A stretch of 58,496 nt of DNA, from assembly GCA_902493855.1 (NCBI GenBank), contig CABUQV010000012.1:1-58496 (forward strand). Reading direction: 5' to 3'. The notes under the pieces are model-generated. The model was not told the DNA's origin, did no database searches, and worked only from the letters and a program-made list of their open reading frames with translations. The DNA is from an uncultured Collinsella sp. Its GTDB lineage: Bacteria; Actinomycetota; Coriobacteriia; Coriobacteriales; Coriobacteriaceae. The position numbers and the translations under genes are program-made. Every line of letters begins with the position of its first letter. The stretch's first letter is position 1. Below are positions 18,639 to 27,573 of this stretch, in pieces.

Positions 18639-19457
18639 ATGGCAGAAATGACGCTTGAGGGTGTGGACGCTCGTCCCGAGGACTCTGCGTTTGCCCTTGG
18701 CCGCGTGCATTCGATCGAGACGATGGGGACGGTCGACGGACCCGGCATCCGCTTCGTAGTGTTTGTCCAAGGCTGCCCCATGCGCTGTGCGTATTGCCAC
18801 AACCCCGATACCTGGTCGGTTAACGGCGGCACGATGGTGACCGTCGAGCACCTTATGGACGAGTTCCAGAGTAACCATGAGTTTTACCGCAGCGGTGGTA
18901 TTACGGTGTCCGGCGGCGAGCCGCTCCTGCAGCCTGAGTTTTTGGCCGACCTGTTCCACGCCATGCACAATAACCACGATGGTCGTGTGCACACCTGCTT
19001 GGATAGCTGCGGCTATGCGTTCGATCCCGCGCATCCCGAGAAGTTCGATGCCGTGCTCAACGAGACCGACATGGTACTGCTCGATATTAAGCATGCCGAC
19101 CCGGTCGAGCATAAAAAGCTGACTGGGTGCGATCCCGCACGCATTCTGGCGTTTGGCGATGAGCTTGCACGTCGCAAGATCAAGGTCGTTATCCGCCACG
19201 TGGTGGTGCCGGGCATTACCGACACGGTGGAGGAGTGCGAGAAGCTCGGTCGCCTCATCGCTCCATGGCACAACGTGGTGGGCCTGGAAATGCTGCCGTA
19301 TCACACGATGGGTGTCGTCAAGTACGAGCAACTGGGCATTCCCTATAAGCTCGAGGGCGTGCCCCAGATGGATACCGCGCGCATGCCCGAGTTGCGTAAT
19401 GCCGTTATGACCGGCATGAAAAAGCGCCGCGCGGAGCTAAAAAACGCCATCGGCTAG
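18639..19457 (+). CDS. pflA: Pyruvate formate-lyase activating enzyme (radical SAM)
   Basis: A 272-residue radical SAM enzyme with the CX3CX2C iron-sulfur motif in GCPMRCAYCHNPDTW, the TVDGPGIRFVVFVQG lead-in typical of PFL activases, and ISGGEP-like TVSGGEPLLQ. It removes a hydrogen from the radical glycine of PFL, here presumably Gly58 of the separate GrcA chain. It lies 7.2 kb from grcA, split off by the fructoside cluster and degV, unlike the usual pflB-pflA pair. The ATG at 18639 gives the known N-terminal length; an upstream TTG at 18609 would overlap the ribosome site. Confidence 0.93.
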   Translation: MAEMTLEGVDARPEDSAFALGRVHSIETMGTVDGPGIRFVVFVQGCPMRCAYCHNPDTWSVNGGTMVTVEHLMDEFQSNHEFYRSGGITVSGGEPLLQPEFLADLFHAMHNNHDGRVHTCLDSCGYAFDPAHPEKFDAVLNETDMVLLDIKHADPVEHKKLTGCDPARILAFGDELARRKIKVVIRHVVVPGITDTVEECEKLGRLIAPWHNVVGLEMLPYHTMGVVKYEQLGIPYKLEGVPQMDTARMPELRNAVMTGMKKRRAELKNAIG

Positions 19458-19579
19458 CAAGTCTTTTGCTCCTCTACGATACCCGCGCTGCGGTGGTCTA
19501 GCGACTTCGTATTGCGCGGTTGAGTCAAAATGCTGGTACCATACCGTGGATAGCAGTTTTCACGGGTTTGGGGGATGGT

Positions 19580-20320
19580 ATGCCTACCATCGCAATCATC
19601 GGTGCACTCGAAAAAGAGGTTGCGCAGATTAAAGAAGAACTGAACGGCGCTCGTGTGGCACAAGAGGCGGGCTTGACCGTTGTCAACGGCGAGCTCGACG
19701 GTTTGTCCGTTGTTGCTACGACCGCTGGCATGGGAACCGTAAACGCCGCGGCGGCAACGCAGCATCTCATCAGCAAATATGCCCCGCAGGCCGTTGTGTT
19801 TTCGGGCATTGCGGGTGGCCTAAACCCTAAGCTCCATATTAACGACGTGGTTATAGGCAAGTGCCTGCGCTATCTCGATACTGACACGGCGCTCATCGCC
19901 GAGTCGGCGCCGGGACTCGAGGAGTTTGTCTCGACGCCGGCGTTGGCTGATGTTGCCGCCGCCGTGCTTGCCGAGCATGGATTTGTGGATGCCTCGGCGG
20001 ATGAGAATTCTGCGGAGAAGGACCCCAAGCAGTTCCTGTGTGGCACTATCGCCACGGGTGACCGCTTTGTTACGGGTGACGCCATGCGTAACGCTGCGAT
20101 TGAGGCCACGCATGCCGATTGCGTCGAGATGGAGGGCGCGGCAATTGCGCACATCGCGGCCAAGAATGGTGTCGATTGCCTGGTGCTGCGCGCTATCAGC
20201 GATAATTGTGACGAGGCATATGACGCGTTTTGCGAGCGCGAGTTCGATCTGGATGAGTACGCTCGCACCGCGAGCGGCATCACGCTTGACATCGTTCGTC
20301 GTATCGCCGCCGCGCAATAG
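19580..20320 (+). CDS. mtnN: 5'-methylthioadenosine / S-adenosylhomocysteine nucleosidase
   Basis: A 246-residue PNP/UDP-family nucleosidase. It begins IAIIGALEKEVAQIK (MtnN has IGIIGAMEEEV), with FSGIAGGLNP for the phosphate-like pocket, the purine-site VEMEGAAIAH and the catalytic RAISDNCD. It removes adenine from methylthioadenosine, S-adenosylhomocysteine and 5'-deoxyadenosine. The last is the by-product of the radical SAM reaction run by pflA just upstream, a sensible neighbour. A region of about 20 residues around ASADENSAEKDPKQ is an insertion relative to short MtnN proteins. The ATG after GGGGGATGG is the start. Confidence 0.92.
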   Translation: MPTIAIIGALEKEVAQIKEELNGARVAQEAGLTVVNGELDGLSVVATTAGMGTVNAAAATQHLISKYAPQAVVFSGIAGGLNPKLHINDVVIGKCLRYLDTDTALIAESAPGLEEFVSTPALADVAAAVLAEHGFVDASADENSAEKDPKQFLCGTIATGDRFVTGDAMRNAAIEATHADCVEMEGAAIAHIAAKNGVDCLVLRAISDNCDEAYDAFCEREFDLDEYARTASGITLDIVRRIAAAQ

Positions 20321-20359
20321 CACACCCGTTTTGTAAAAATCTACGACCAAGGAGTATCC

Positions 20360-20950
20360 ATGGCCGATTCCATTAACTATCAGCTTGCCAAGTTTGTTGC
20401 CAGCTACGGCAAGGTTTCGCAGATCCCCGAGTCCACCTGTCCCGAGGTGAGCTTTGTGGGCCGCTCCAATGTGGGCAAGTCGTCTATCATGAACAAACTC
20501 TTTGGCCGCAAGAACCTGGTCAAGGTTTCGAGCACGCCGGGCAAGACGAGCAACATCAATTTCTTCGAGGCCGACGACGTGCACTTTGTGGACCTGCCGG
20601 GCTACGGTTTCGCCCGTCGTTCCAAGGCCGAGCGCGACCGCTGGGCCGAGCTTATCGGCGACTTCTTCGACTCAGAGCGCAGCTTTAACCTGGTTGTGTC
20701 GCTGGTGGACATTCGCCACGACCCCAGTAAACTCGACCATGACATGATCGACTACCTGCAGGGCAACGAGTTCAACTTTATCGTCTGCCTCACCAAAGCC
20801 GACAAGCTCAGCCGCACCCAGCAGGCCCGCCAGGCAGCAGCCATCAAAAAACAGCTCAACGTTCCGGCCGAGAACGTGATCATCACAAGCTCCCAGACCG
20901 GTATCGGCATCGATGAACTAAAAAAGCGCATCGCCGAGGCCTGCCTCTAG
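20360..20950 (+). CDS. engB: Ribosome biogenesis GTP-binding protein EngB/YsxC
   Basis: A 196-residue TRAFAC GTPase with G1 GRSNVGKSS, G2 region STPGKT, G3 DLPGYG and G4 TKADK, all intact. EngB helps assemble the large ribosomal subunit. The start follows AAGGAG. It lies 39 bp after mtnN and may be read with it. The convergent thrB gene is beyond the E2 hairpin. Confidence 0.95.
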   Translation: MADSINYQLAKFVASYGKVSQIPESTCPEVSFVGRSNVGKSSIMNKLFGRKNLVKVSSTPGKTSNINFFEADDVHFVDLPGYGFARRSKAERDRWAELIGDFFDSERSFNLVVSLVDIRHDPSKLDHDMIDYLQGNEFNFIVCLTKADKLSRTQQARQAAAIKKQLNVPAENVIITSSQTGIGIDELKKRIAEACL

Positions 20951-21026
20951 CAAGTGCTCCTTACCAGCAAGAGCCCCTGCCAATAAAAATCAACTATCAG
21001 CTCGGCGCCCCTTCAAAGCGTGGGTC

Positions 21027-21213
21027 CCTGTAGACATCCTCAGCAAGGTAGGCGCAGGGACGGTCGGGATGTTCCCTCAAAATCATTCCGCAGCGCGAAG
21101 GCCCCTTGTCCGTCGCTCCGTAGGAGCAGGGCAAGGGGCCTTCATGCGCGAGGACGATTTTGAGGGAACATCCCGACCGTCCCGGACAGGTATATGGGGA
21201 GGATGTCTACAGG
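21027..21213 (-). repeat. Nested hairpin element E2 (3' of thrB, convergent with engB)
   Basis: The outermost helix pairs 21027-21041 with 21199-21213 (15 bp, perfect) and contains the thrB stop codon (21207-21209). The main helix pairs 21057-21084 with 21156-21183 (28 bp, perfect). On the minus strand it is followed by the conserved loop GTCCTC (21155-21150), GCGC pairing with GCGC (21149-21146 with 21096-21093), ATG, an 11-bp inner stem, and the 3' loop TGCGGAAT. It may serve as a shared terminator for engB and thrB. Confidence 0.85.
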
Positions 21214-22088
21214 TACTCGATTTGAGCGCCCTCGGTGTCGCACGTCAGAATGTGCGTGTCACACTTGGGGAACTGCTCGCGCAGCTTGACCTGCAGGAAC
21301 TTCGCCACGATGGTGTCGTCAGTCACGGCCATGAGGGTCGAGCCGGAGCCACTGATCCAGATGGTCTTGGCGCCTCCGTTAAGGCAGGTGTCGCGCACGG
21401 CGTTGTAGTCGGGGATGAGGCGGCGGCGATAGGGCTCCTGGATGCGGTCGTCGTTGGCGGCGGCAATCAGGTCGAGGTCACCAGTCTCCAGGCCGCGCGT
21501 CATGCCGGCGATGCGGCCCATTTGCCATACGGCGGTGGAGAGTGGAATCTCCTGTGGCACAACCTTGCGGGCCTCGCTCGTATGCACCTCGTAGGGCGGA
21601 ATCACGGTAATAAAACGCAAGCGATCGCTCACCTCATAGCGCAGGCACTGGGGGAGCGAATCAGTCGGCGTAAAGGAGCAGACGGCGCCGCCCAGGATGG
21701 CGGGGGCGACGTTATCGGGATGGCCCTCGACCTCGGTGGCGATGCGGACGAGTTCGGCGCGGTCGACGGTGTGGCCTGTCAGCGCGGCGGCAGCCATGAT
21801 GCCGGCGACGACGCAGGTGGAGCTGGAACCCAGGCCGCGGGCGACGGGCACGTCGGTCTGAATGTCGATAGCGACGGGGAAGGCCGGCTCGCCCCAGGCG
21901 GCCAGAGCATCGACAAAGCTCACATAGACCAGGTTATTCTCGTTTTGAAACTCCTCGGGGCAGCCCGTGATGGTGAGCTTGTCGGCACGCTCAAAGGTAA
22001 AGTGCGAGTAGAGGCTGACGGCCATGCCGAGGGTATCGTATCCAATGCCCAAGTTGGCGCTGGTTGCTGGGACGGTGATTTTGATCAT
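21207..22088 (-). CDS. thrB: Homoserine kinase
   Basis: A 293-residue GHMP kinase that phosphorylates homoserine on the way to threonine. It has the N-terminal VPATSANLGIGYDTLGMA, the phosphate loop VARGLGSSSTCVVAG (family PRGLGSSAAA), and the third motif with GSGSTLMAV (SGSGP-like). The ATG at 22088 lies 7 bases from AGGAGG and matches the family N-terminus; an upstream ATG at 22160 would fall within hairpin E5. It sits downstream of thrC on the same strand, but a terminator and E5 separate them, so thrB expression may depend on read-through or its own promoter. Its stop lies inside the outer helix of E2. Confidence 0.94.
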   Translation of the reverse strand: MIKITVPATSANLGIGYDTLGMAVSLYSHFTFERADKLTITGCPEEFQNENNLVYVSFVDALAAWGEPAFPVAIDIQTDVPVARGLGSSSTCVVAGIMAAAALTGHTVDRAELVRIATEVEGHPDNVAPAILGGAVCSFTPTDSLPQCLRYEVSDRLRFITVIPPYEVHTSEARKVVPQEIPLSTAVWQMGRIAGMTRGLETGDLDLIAAANDDRIQEPYRRRLIPDYNAVRDTCLNGGAKTIWISGSGSTLMAVTDDTIVAKFLQVKLREQFPKCDTHILTCDTEGAQIEYL

Positions 22089-22102
22089 GTGGGTCCTCCT
22101 GG

Positions 22103-22214
22103 GCGGGTCTGGCCGTTTAGTTCGCTGCTCGGGCAGTCCTGGCTCGCTCGGAAAGCACATTAAGTGCTTTCCGGCTTGTGCGGAACTCGCGACGAACTAA
22201 ACGGCCAGACCCGC
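22103..22214. repeat. Nested hairpin E5 ahead of thrB
   Basis: 22103-22124 pairs perfectly with 22193-22214 (22 bp), and the inner stem CGGAAAGCAC (22149-22158) pairs with GTGCTTTCCG (22164-22173). The overall plan resembles E1-E4, but the loop sequences differ (only TGCGGAA is shared, on the opposite strand). The outer helix ends 3 bases from the thrB ribosome site (22095-22100). Confidence 0.7.
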
Positions 22215-22239
22215 TCGCATGCTCGTCATTATCCCGAAA

Positions 22240-22277
22240 GCTAAATAAAAAGAAGGTGCGCCGGCTTTCGCCGGCGC
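22240..22277 (-). terminator. Terminator of thrC
   Basis: On the minus strand GCGCCGGC and GCCGGCGC (22277-22258) form an 8-bp stem over a GAAA loop, followed by ACCTTCTTTTTATTTAGC. Confidence 0.85.
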
Positions 22278-22289
22278 TTAATAAGGGAT

Positions 22290-23807
22290 CTAGTCGGTGC
22301 TCATTCGTTTTGCTGCAGACTCGACGTAGCCGGCCATCTCATCGACGTCGCAGACGTCTTCGAAGCGGACGGGTTTGGATTCGAGTTCGGCGAGCTGGGT
22401 CGGGGCGACCGTGTTGGTGGCCTGCTCGAGTACGCGCATAGCCTCAAAATCATCCTCGGGAACGTCGAGGCCCAGGGCGTCGCAGCAGGCGCGCGGGAAC
22501 TTGTAGGGGCTGGCGGTCGAAAGCAGCACGCGAGCCTTGGCGCCCTCGGCGGGAGCGACCTTTTCAAAGACGTGATAGCCGCAAGCGGTGTGCGGGTCGA
22601 TCACGTAGCCGTTGGCGTCCCAGCAACTCTTGATGGCAGCGCGGACCTCGTCCTCGCTGGCCCAGCCGCAGCCAAAGACGCTCTGAATCTTGGCCAGCAG
22701 CTCGGCGGGTACCTCGTAGCGACCGGTCTGTGCCAACTGCTCCATAAGGCCGGCAACGAGTTCGCAGTCGCCATCGGACAGGAAGTACAGCATGCGCTCC
22801 AGGTTAGAGCTGATGAGGATGTCCATCGACGGCGAGATGGTCGTGAAGAACGGGCGGTTACGGTCATAGACGCCGGTGGTCAGGAAGTCGGCAAGCACGT
22901 TGTTCTTGTCGCTCGCGACGATGAGCTTGGCGACGGGCAGGCCCATGCGCTTGGCGTAGTAGCCGGCCAAGATATCGCCAAAGTTGCCGGTGGGCACACA
23001 GAACTCTACGGCGTCGCCAGCCTCGATAGCGCCGGCGCGCAGCAGCTGCGCATAGGCGGCAAAGTAGTAGACGACCTGCGGTACCAGACGGCCGACATTG
23101 ATAGAGTTGGCGCTCGAAAGCACCGTGCCGGCGGCTTCCAGGCGCTCGGCAAGCTCCTTATCGGCAAAGATGCGCTTGACGGCGCTCTGGGCGTCGTCAA
23201 AGTTGCCGCGGATGCCGCAGACGGCGACGTTGTCGCCCTCCTGCGTGGACATCTGCAGGTTCTGGACGCGGCTAACCTTGCCCTCGGGATAAAAGACGGT
23301 GATGCCTGTGCCCGGAGCGTCGGCAAAACCGGCGAGTGCGGCCTTGCCGGTGTCGCCCGACGTGGCAGTGACGATCATGATGCGCTCGGAGCCGCCGTCC
23401 TTGGCGGAAGTGCGGGCCATGAGACGGGGAAGCATTTGCAGGGCGACATCCTTAAAGGCGCTCGTGGGGCCGCCAAAGAGCTCCATCACATAGGTCTGAG
23501 GGGCGTCAGCGCCCGGCGCAGCGTCGAGTTTGACGAGCGGCGTAACCTCTTCACTCGCGAACGTGCCGCGGTATGCTTCGTCGACACACGCCGAAATTTC
23601 TTCGGCCGTGTAATCATTCAGTAACATTCCCAACACATCTTGAGCGATTTCAAAGTACGATTTATCTGCAAGCGAGCTGATATCGACCTGCTGGGTGCCG
23701 AGCTCGTCCGAGACAAACAGACCCCCGTCGGGAGCGATGCCGGTACGGATTGCCACCTTACTTGAGCACGATAAAGTGCGTCCTCGTGTACTATGATAAG
23801 TTCCCAT
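22290..23807 (-). CDS. thrC: Threonine synthase
   Basis: A 505-residue PLP enzyme that turns O-phosphohomoserine into threonine. It has the N-terminal YHSTRG of the long-type synthases, the PLP lysine in GPTSAFKDVALQMLP, and the phosphate-binding TATSGDTGKAAL. Length and the N-terminal domain fit the bacterial/yeast class (thrC type 2). The ATG at 23807 follows GAGGAG; a start 15 codons upstream has no such support. It is divergent from lysC with ~100 bp between them, so both directions of the aspartate pathway may share one control region. It is followed by its own terminator before thrB. Confidence 0.94.
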   Translation of the reverse strand: MGTYHSTRGRTLSCSSKVAIRTGIAPDGGLFVSDELGTQQVDISSLADKSYFEIAQDVLGMLLNDYTAEEISACVDEAYRGTFASEEVTPLVKLDAAPGADAPQTYVMELFGGPTSAFKDVALQMLPRLMARTSAKDGGSERIMIVTATSGDTGKAALAGFADAPGTGITVFYPEGKVSRVQNLQMSTQEGDNVAVCGIRGNFDDAQSAVKRIFADKELAERLEAAGTVLSSANSINVGRLVPQVVYYFAAYAQLLRAGAIEAGDAVEFCVPTGNFGDILAGYYAKRMGLPVAKLIVASDKNNVLADFLTTGVYDRNRPFFTTISPSMDILISSNLERMLYFLSDGDCELVAGLMEQLAQTGRYEVPAELLAKIQSVFGCGWASEDEVRAAIKSCWDANGYVIDPHTACGYHVFEKVAPAEGAKARVLLSTASPYKFPRACCDALGLDVPEDDFEAMRVLEQATNTVAPTQLAELESKPVRFEDVCDVDEMAGYVESAAKRMSTD

Positions 23808-23910
23808 ATAACACTGCTCCTCGGATGCCTTGGTCCCAATCGGTGAAACCATGGTATCAGAGCGCGCAAAACAGGTTTGCAGAGGCTTTTAGAAAGGTAA
23901 CCTCAAGCCC

Positions 23911-25299
23911 ATGATTAAGATTGCCAAGTTTGGCGGCTCGTCGGTCGCCGACGCCGAACACTTCAAGAAGATCAAGGCCATCGTCGATGCCGACCCTGCC
24001 CGCCGTTTTGTGGTGGTTTCCGCCTGCGGCCGCCGCTTTAAGGGCGACACTAAGGTAACCGACCTGCTCTACCTGGTTAACGCGCACGTTAAGTATCACG
24101 TGTCGTGCGAGGAACTACTCGAGGACATCGGCCAGCGCTATTTTGATATCGCTGACGAGTTGGAGCTCACCTATCCCATCCGCGAGGAGTTCGCGGCCTT
24201 TGCCGAGCGCGCCCGCTCGGGCGGCTACTCTACCGAGGAGCTCGTGAGCCGCGGCGAGTACTTCACCGCTCGCCTAATGGCCGAGTACCTGGGCCTGCCG
24301 TTCCTGGACGCCGCGACGGTTGTGGCGTTCCATCATGACGGTACGCTCAGCATGAATCGCACCTCCGAGCTGGTGCAGGAGTACGGTCAGCAGGGCGGCT
24401 TTGTTATGCCCGGTTTCTACGGCGCGACGCGTGAGGGCCAGATCAAGCTGCTCGACCGTGGCGGCGGCGATATCTCGGGCTCGATTCTGGCCAAGTGCCT
24501 GGGCGCCGATCTGTACGAGAACTGGACCGACGTCTCGGGCTTCTATTCTGCCGATCCGCGTATTGTTCCCGAGGCTCAGCCCATTGCGCGTGTTACCTAC
24601 GAGGAGCTGCGCGAGCTTTCGTACATGGGTGCGAGCGTCCTGCACGAGGAGGCCGTGTTCCCCGTGCGCGAGGCAGGCATTCCGCTGGTCATCAAGAACA
24701 CCAATGCGCCGCAGGACCCCGGCACCATCATTAGCGAGACGGCTGATGAGGGCGAGGCAGAGCCCATCATTACCGGCGTGACCGGCAAGCGCGGTTTTGT
24801 CGCCATCAACGTGGCCCGCGACCGCACCAAGCCCCGTGTTGGCTTTATGCGCCGCGCGCTTTCGGTCTTCGAGCGCTATGACGTTTCCGTCGAGCATATG
24901 CCCACCGGCGTCGACCGCTTTGGCGCCGTGGTGCAGGAGCAGGACGTTCATGATTCGCTGTACTCACTCGTGGGCGACATCCAGCAGGAGGTCGAGCCGC
25001 TCGAGATCGAGGTTGTCGAGGGCTTGGCGCTCATCGCGACCGTCGGCCGTAACCTGCGCGGCCGTGCGGGTATCTCGGGACATCTGTTTGGCATGCTTGG
25101 CCAGGCCGGCGTGAGTGTGCGTATGATTTCGCAGAGCTGCGACGAGATCAACATCATTATCGGTGTCGAGGAGAAGGACTTCGACCTTGCGATTCGGACC
25201 ATTTACCGTGCCTTCTCCGACGAGAACGGCATTGTGAAGGTCTCCGATCTGGAGGCTCCCGCGCCGGCCGATCCCGCTCTGGCCGCGCTCAAAAAGTAG
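23911..25299 (+). CDS. lysC: Aspartate kinase (monofunctional)
   Basis: A 462-residue enzyme that phosphorylates aspartate, the entry step to lysine, methionine and threonine. It has KFGGSSVADAEHFKKI, the catalytic region DRGGGDISGS (family TLGRGGSD), the WTDVSGFYSADPRIV substrate loop, and two C-terminal ACT domains (about 315-450) for feedback control. The DRGGGDISGS and TDVSG pattern points to the single-chain type rather than the alpha/beta overlapping type. Its AAAGG ribosome site is modest. A perfect hairpin (repeat F) ends it, then asd follows. Divergent from thrC. Confidence 0.95.
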   Translation: MIKIAKFGGSSVADAEHFKKIKAIVDADPARRFVVVSACGRRFKGDTKVTDLLYLVNAHVKYHVSCEELLEDIGQRYFDIADELELTYPIREEFAAFAERARSGGYSTEELVSRGEYFTARLMAEYLGLPFLDAATVVAFHHDGTLSMNRTSELVQEYGQQGGFVMPGFYGATREGQIKLLDRGGGDISGSILAKCLGADLYENWTDVSGFYSADPRIVPEAQPIARVTYEELRELSYMGASVLHEEAVFPVREAGIPLVIKNTNAPQDPGTIISETADEGEAEPIITGVTGKRGFVAINVARDRTKPRVGFMRRALSVFERYDVSVEHMPTGVDRFGAVVQEQDVHDSLYSLVGDIQQEVEPLEIEVVEGLALIATVGRNLRGRAGISGHLFGMLGQAGVSVRMISQSCDEINIIIGVEEKDFDLAIRTIYRAFSDENGIVKVSDLEAPAPADPALAALKK

Positions 25300-25309
25300 C
25301 GACTGCTCG

Positions 25310-25341
25310 GTAGATTTTTGGGTCATGTCTCAAAAATCTAC
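25310..25341. repeat. Hairpin repeat F, copy 2 (after lysC)
   Basis: GTAGATTTTTG (25310-25320) pairs perfectly with CAAAAATCTAC (25331-25341). It lies 10 bp after the lysC stop and is a terminator candidate; copy 1 is at 6459. Confidence 0.6.
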
Positions 25342-25472
25342 GGCGGGGCGTTTCGTTTCGGTTTCGTTTCGACGGGGCGGGTTTCATGCCCGCCCTGTTC
25401 TTGTATAAACTGGCAACAATAATCGGCCTGCTCGGCGTGCGGGCAAAAGCCACAACCTTTAAAGGGGGAAGC

Positions 25473-26498
25473 ATGAAACAGTACACGGTTGCTATTTTGG
25501 GCGCGACGGGAGCCGTGGGCACCCAGATACTCGAGTGCCTCAACGAGCAGGAGTTCCCGGTCGGCAAGCTCAAGCTGTTGGCAAGCGCACGCTCCGCGGG
25601 CAAGACCGTCGAGTTCCGCGGCGAGCAGATCGTGATTGAAGAGGCTTGCCCCGAGGCCTTTGAGGGCTGCGATATCGTGCTCGGCGCTGCCGGCGACGAT
25701 ATCGCCAAGGAGCTGCTGCCCGAGGCCGTCAAGCGCGGCGCCGTCGTGGTCGACAACAGCCACGCCTTCCGCATGGATCCCGAGGTGCCGCTGGTCGTGC
25801 CCGAGATCAATGCCGACGATATCAAGTGGCATCACGGCCTTATCGCCAACCCCAACTGTGCGACCATTATCGGCCTGGTTCCCACCTGGCCGCTGCACCA
25901 GCTTGCCGGCGTAAAGCGCATGATCGTCTCGACGTACCAGGCGGCTTCGGGCGCTGGCGCTCCCGGTATGGCCGAGCTTGAGGCTCAGCTGGCCGCTCTG
26001 GGCCGTGGCGAGGAGATTCCCGAGCCGCGCGCATTTGCCGCACAGCTCGCGAGCAACCTGATTCCGCAGATTGGCGGCGTCAAGGAGGAGGGCTTTACCT
26101 CCGAGGAGATGAAGCTACAAAACGAGGGCCGCAAGATTATGCACCTGCCCGAGCTGCGCGTGAACTGCACCTGCGTGCGCGTGCCCGTGCTGCGTTCGCA
26201 CTCCGAGAGCATTACGCTCGAGTTTGAGCGCGATATTACGGTCGAGGAGGCCCGTGCTGCGCTGGCTGCCGCTCCGGGCGTGAAGCTGGTTGACGACATG
26301 AGCGCCGAGGATGCGCACGACCGCTTCCCCATGCCGATGGATACCTCCGACCAGGACCTGATTTGGGTCGGCCGCGTGCGTCGCGACATCTCGAACCCCG
26401 AGGCTGCGCGCGGCATCACCTTCTGGTGCTGCGGCGATCAAATCCGTAAAGGCGCGGCAACCAACGCCGTCCAGATCGCTAAGCTGCTCTGCGAGTAG
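25473..26498 (+). CDS. asd: Aspartate-semialdehyde dehydrogenase
   Basis: A 341-residue enzyme that reduces aspartyl phosphate to the semialdehyde, directly after the lysC step. It has the NADP-binding ILGATGAVGTQILECL, the active-site Cys in NPNCATI, and the later RVPVLRSHSESI that carries the catalytic His. Length fits the Gram-positive/fungal type. The ATG follows AAAGGGGGAAG; an in-frame ATG 29 codons upstream has no ribosome site. It lies downstream of lysC behind a hairpin, likely the same transcript with partial termination. Nested hairpin E3 begins 16 bp after its stop. Confidence 0.95.
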   Translation: MKQYTVAILGATGAVGTQILECLNEQEFPVGKLKLLASARSAGKTVEFRGEQIVIEEACPEAFEGCDIVLGAAGDDIAKELLPEAVKRGAVVVDNSHAFRMDPEVPLVVPEINADDIKWHHGLIANPNCATIIGLVPTWPLHQLAGVKRMIVSTYQAASGAGAPGMAELEAQLAALGRGEEIPEPRAFAAQLASNLIPQIGGVKEEGFTSEEMKLQNEGRKIMHLPELRVNCTCVRVPVLRSHSESITLEFERDITVEEARAALAAAPGVKLVDDMSAEDAHDRFPMPMDTSDQDLIWVGRVRRDISNPEAARGITFWCCGDQIRKGAATNAVQIAKLLCE

Positions 26499-26513
26499 CG
26501 GTGGACCTGTCCG

Positions 26514-26641
26514 GCGGGGGTCGGGCTTAGTTTTCAGAACGTCCTCGACCATGTGTGGCGCCTTGTCCTGCTCCTTCGGAGCTGCGGACAAGGCGCCACA
26601 CTGGTCTGCGGAGTGTTCTGAAAACTAAGCCCGGCCCCCGC
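26514..26641 (+). repeat. Nested hairpin element E3 (3' of asd)
   Basis: 26514-26540 pairs with 26615-26641 (27 positions, one mismatch). Then come the conserved loop GTCCTC (26541-26546), GACC (26547-26550) pairing with GGTC (26603-26606), ATG, a 15-bp inner stem (26554-26568 with 26586-26600) with a GCTCC/GGAGC tip, and the 3' loop TGCGGAGT. The remaining DNA to 26850 is GC-rich and shows no gene. Confidence 0.85.
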
Positions 26642-26850
26642 CTGCGGTGACTCGGCTGCGAGCGGCCTGCGATGGGGCCGTTGTTGGCTGGGGCCGCTGG
26701 GCTGATGTGAGGGCACGTGGCCGTTGCGGGCCCTGGCCCCGGCGGCGGCCTCGGCGCTTTGCGCCTGCTGCCTTGGGTGACTTTGGGGTCGATTGGGGTT
26801 GTCTGCACAATTCGCGGTATTATGGTGCGGAGTTTTGAAAGGAGCCGCCG

Positions 26851-27429
26851 GTGGTCACGACGACGTTTGCTTCGCCTTTGGGCGAAATCTTGCTTGCCGC
26901 TGATGGCCGCGGTCTGACGGGGCTTTGGTTTGAGGGGCAGGAGCATTTTGGCTCCACGCTTCTCAAAGAAGATGCAGAGCATGTTGAAGGTACCGATGCG
27001 GTTTCCGGTATTGGTGGCATGTCTTCGGCGAATCCGGCCCATGGTGCGGCTTCTTCGGTGCTTGAGCGTTCCTGGGCTTGGCTGAATGCTTATTTTGCAG
27101 GGCAGGAACCTCGGTTTACGCCTCCGTTGCATATGATTGGCACGGCGTTTCAGCGTGAAGTCTGGTACGAACTGCTTTCTATTCCGCGTGGCGAGGTCGC
27201 TACGTATGGCGAGATCGCCCAGCGTGTTGCGGCTCGACATCGTGTGCCGGGAAATGAGGCACCCGTTGTGTCTCCCCGTGCCGTGGGGGCCGCGGTCGCG
27301 CGTAATCCCATTTCGATCATTGTGCCGTGCCATCGCGTGGTTGCCGCCGATGGTTCGCTCAACGGATATGCCGGCGGGCTTGACCGCAAGGAGTGGCTGC
27401 TTCGGCTCGAGGGCGCGTACGAGGAATAA
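26851..27429 (+). CDS. ogt: Methylated-DNA-protein cysteine methyltransferase
   Basis: A 192-residue suicidal repair protein that takes alkyl groups from O6-alkylguanine. The acceptor Cys lies in IIVPCHRVV, preceded by the GTAFQREVW helix and GEVATYGEIA of the helix-turn-helix, and followed by GYAGGLDRKEWLL. It lacks an AraC-like domain, so it is the Ogt/MGMT type. A low-complexity insertion (about 45-62, rich in Gly, Ser, Ala) precedes the core. Translation starts at GTG behind AAGGAG. No SOS or Ada box was seen upstream. It is a single gene between E3 and a decayed region. Confidence 0.92.
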   Translation: MVTTTFASPLGEILLAADGRGLTGLWFEGQEHFGSTLLKEDAEHVEGTDAVSGIGGMSSANPAHGAASSVLERSWAWLNAYFAGQEPRFTPPLHMIGTAFQREVWYELLSIPRGEVATYGEIAQRVAARHRVPGNEAPVVSPRAVGAAVARNPISIIVPCHRVVAADGSLNGYAGGLDRKEWLLRLEGAYEE

Positions 27430-27573
27430 CGTTCGAGCACTTTGCATAACCAAGACGCCGTGAAAGAACGGGATGCGCTTTCCGAATGGCGTCCCAAACG
27501 GAAACCGTGTCCCGGAATACAGCCTTAGAGTGGGATGCCGTTTCCGGTTGAGACCACTTGCTTGGACATCTTT

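Noticed and set aside
22217..23910. T-box or amino-acid riboswitch controlling thrC/lysC
   Set aside because: The spacers are short (about 100 bp between thrC and lysC) and hold no specifier loop, T-box sequence or lysine-riboswitch core.
27470..27545. Repeated GGGATGC...TTTCCG segments near ogt
   Set aside because: Short imperfect similarities without a consistent unit; not enough to call a repeat.
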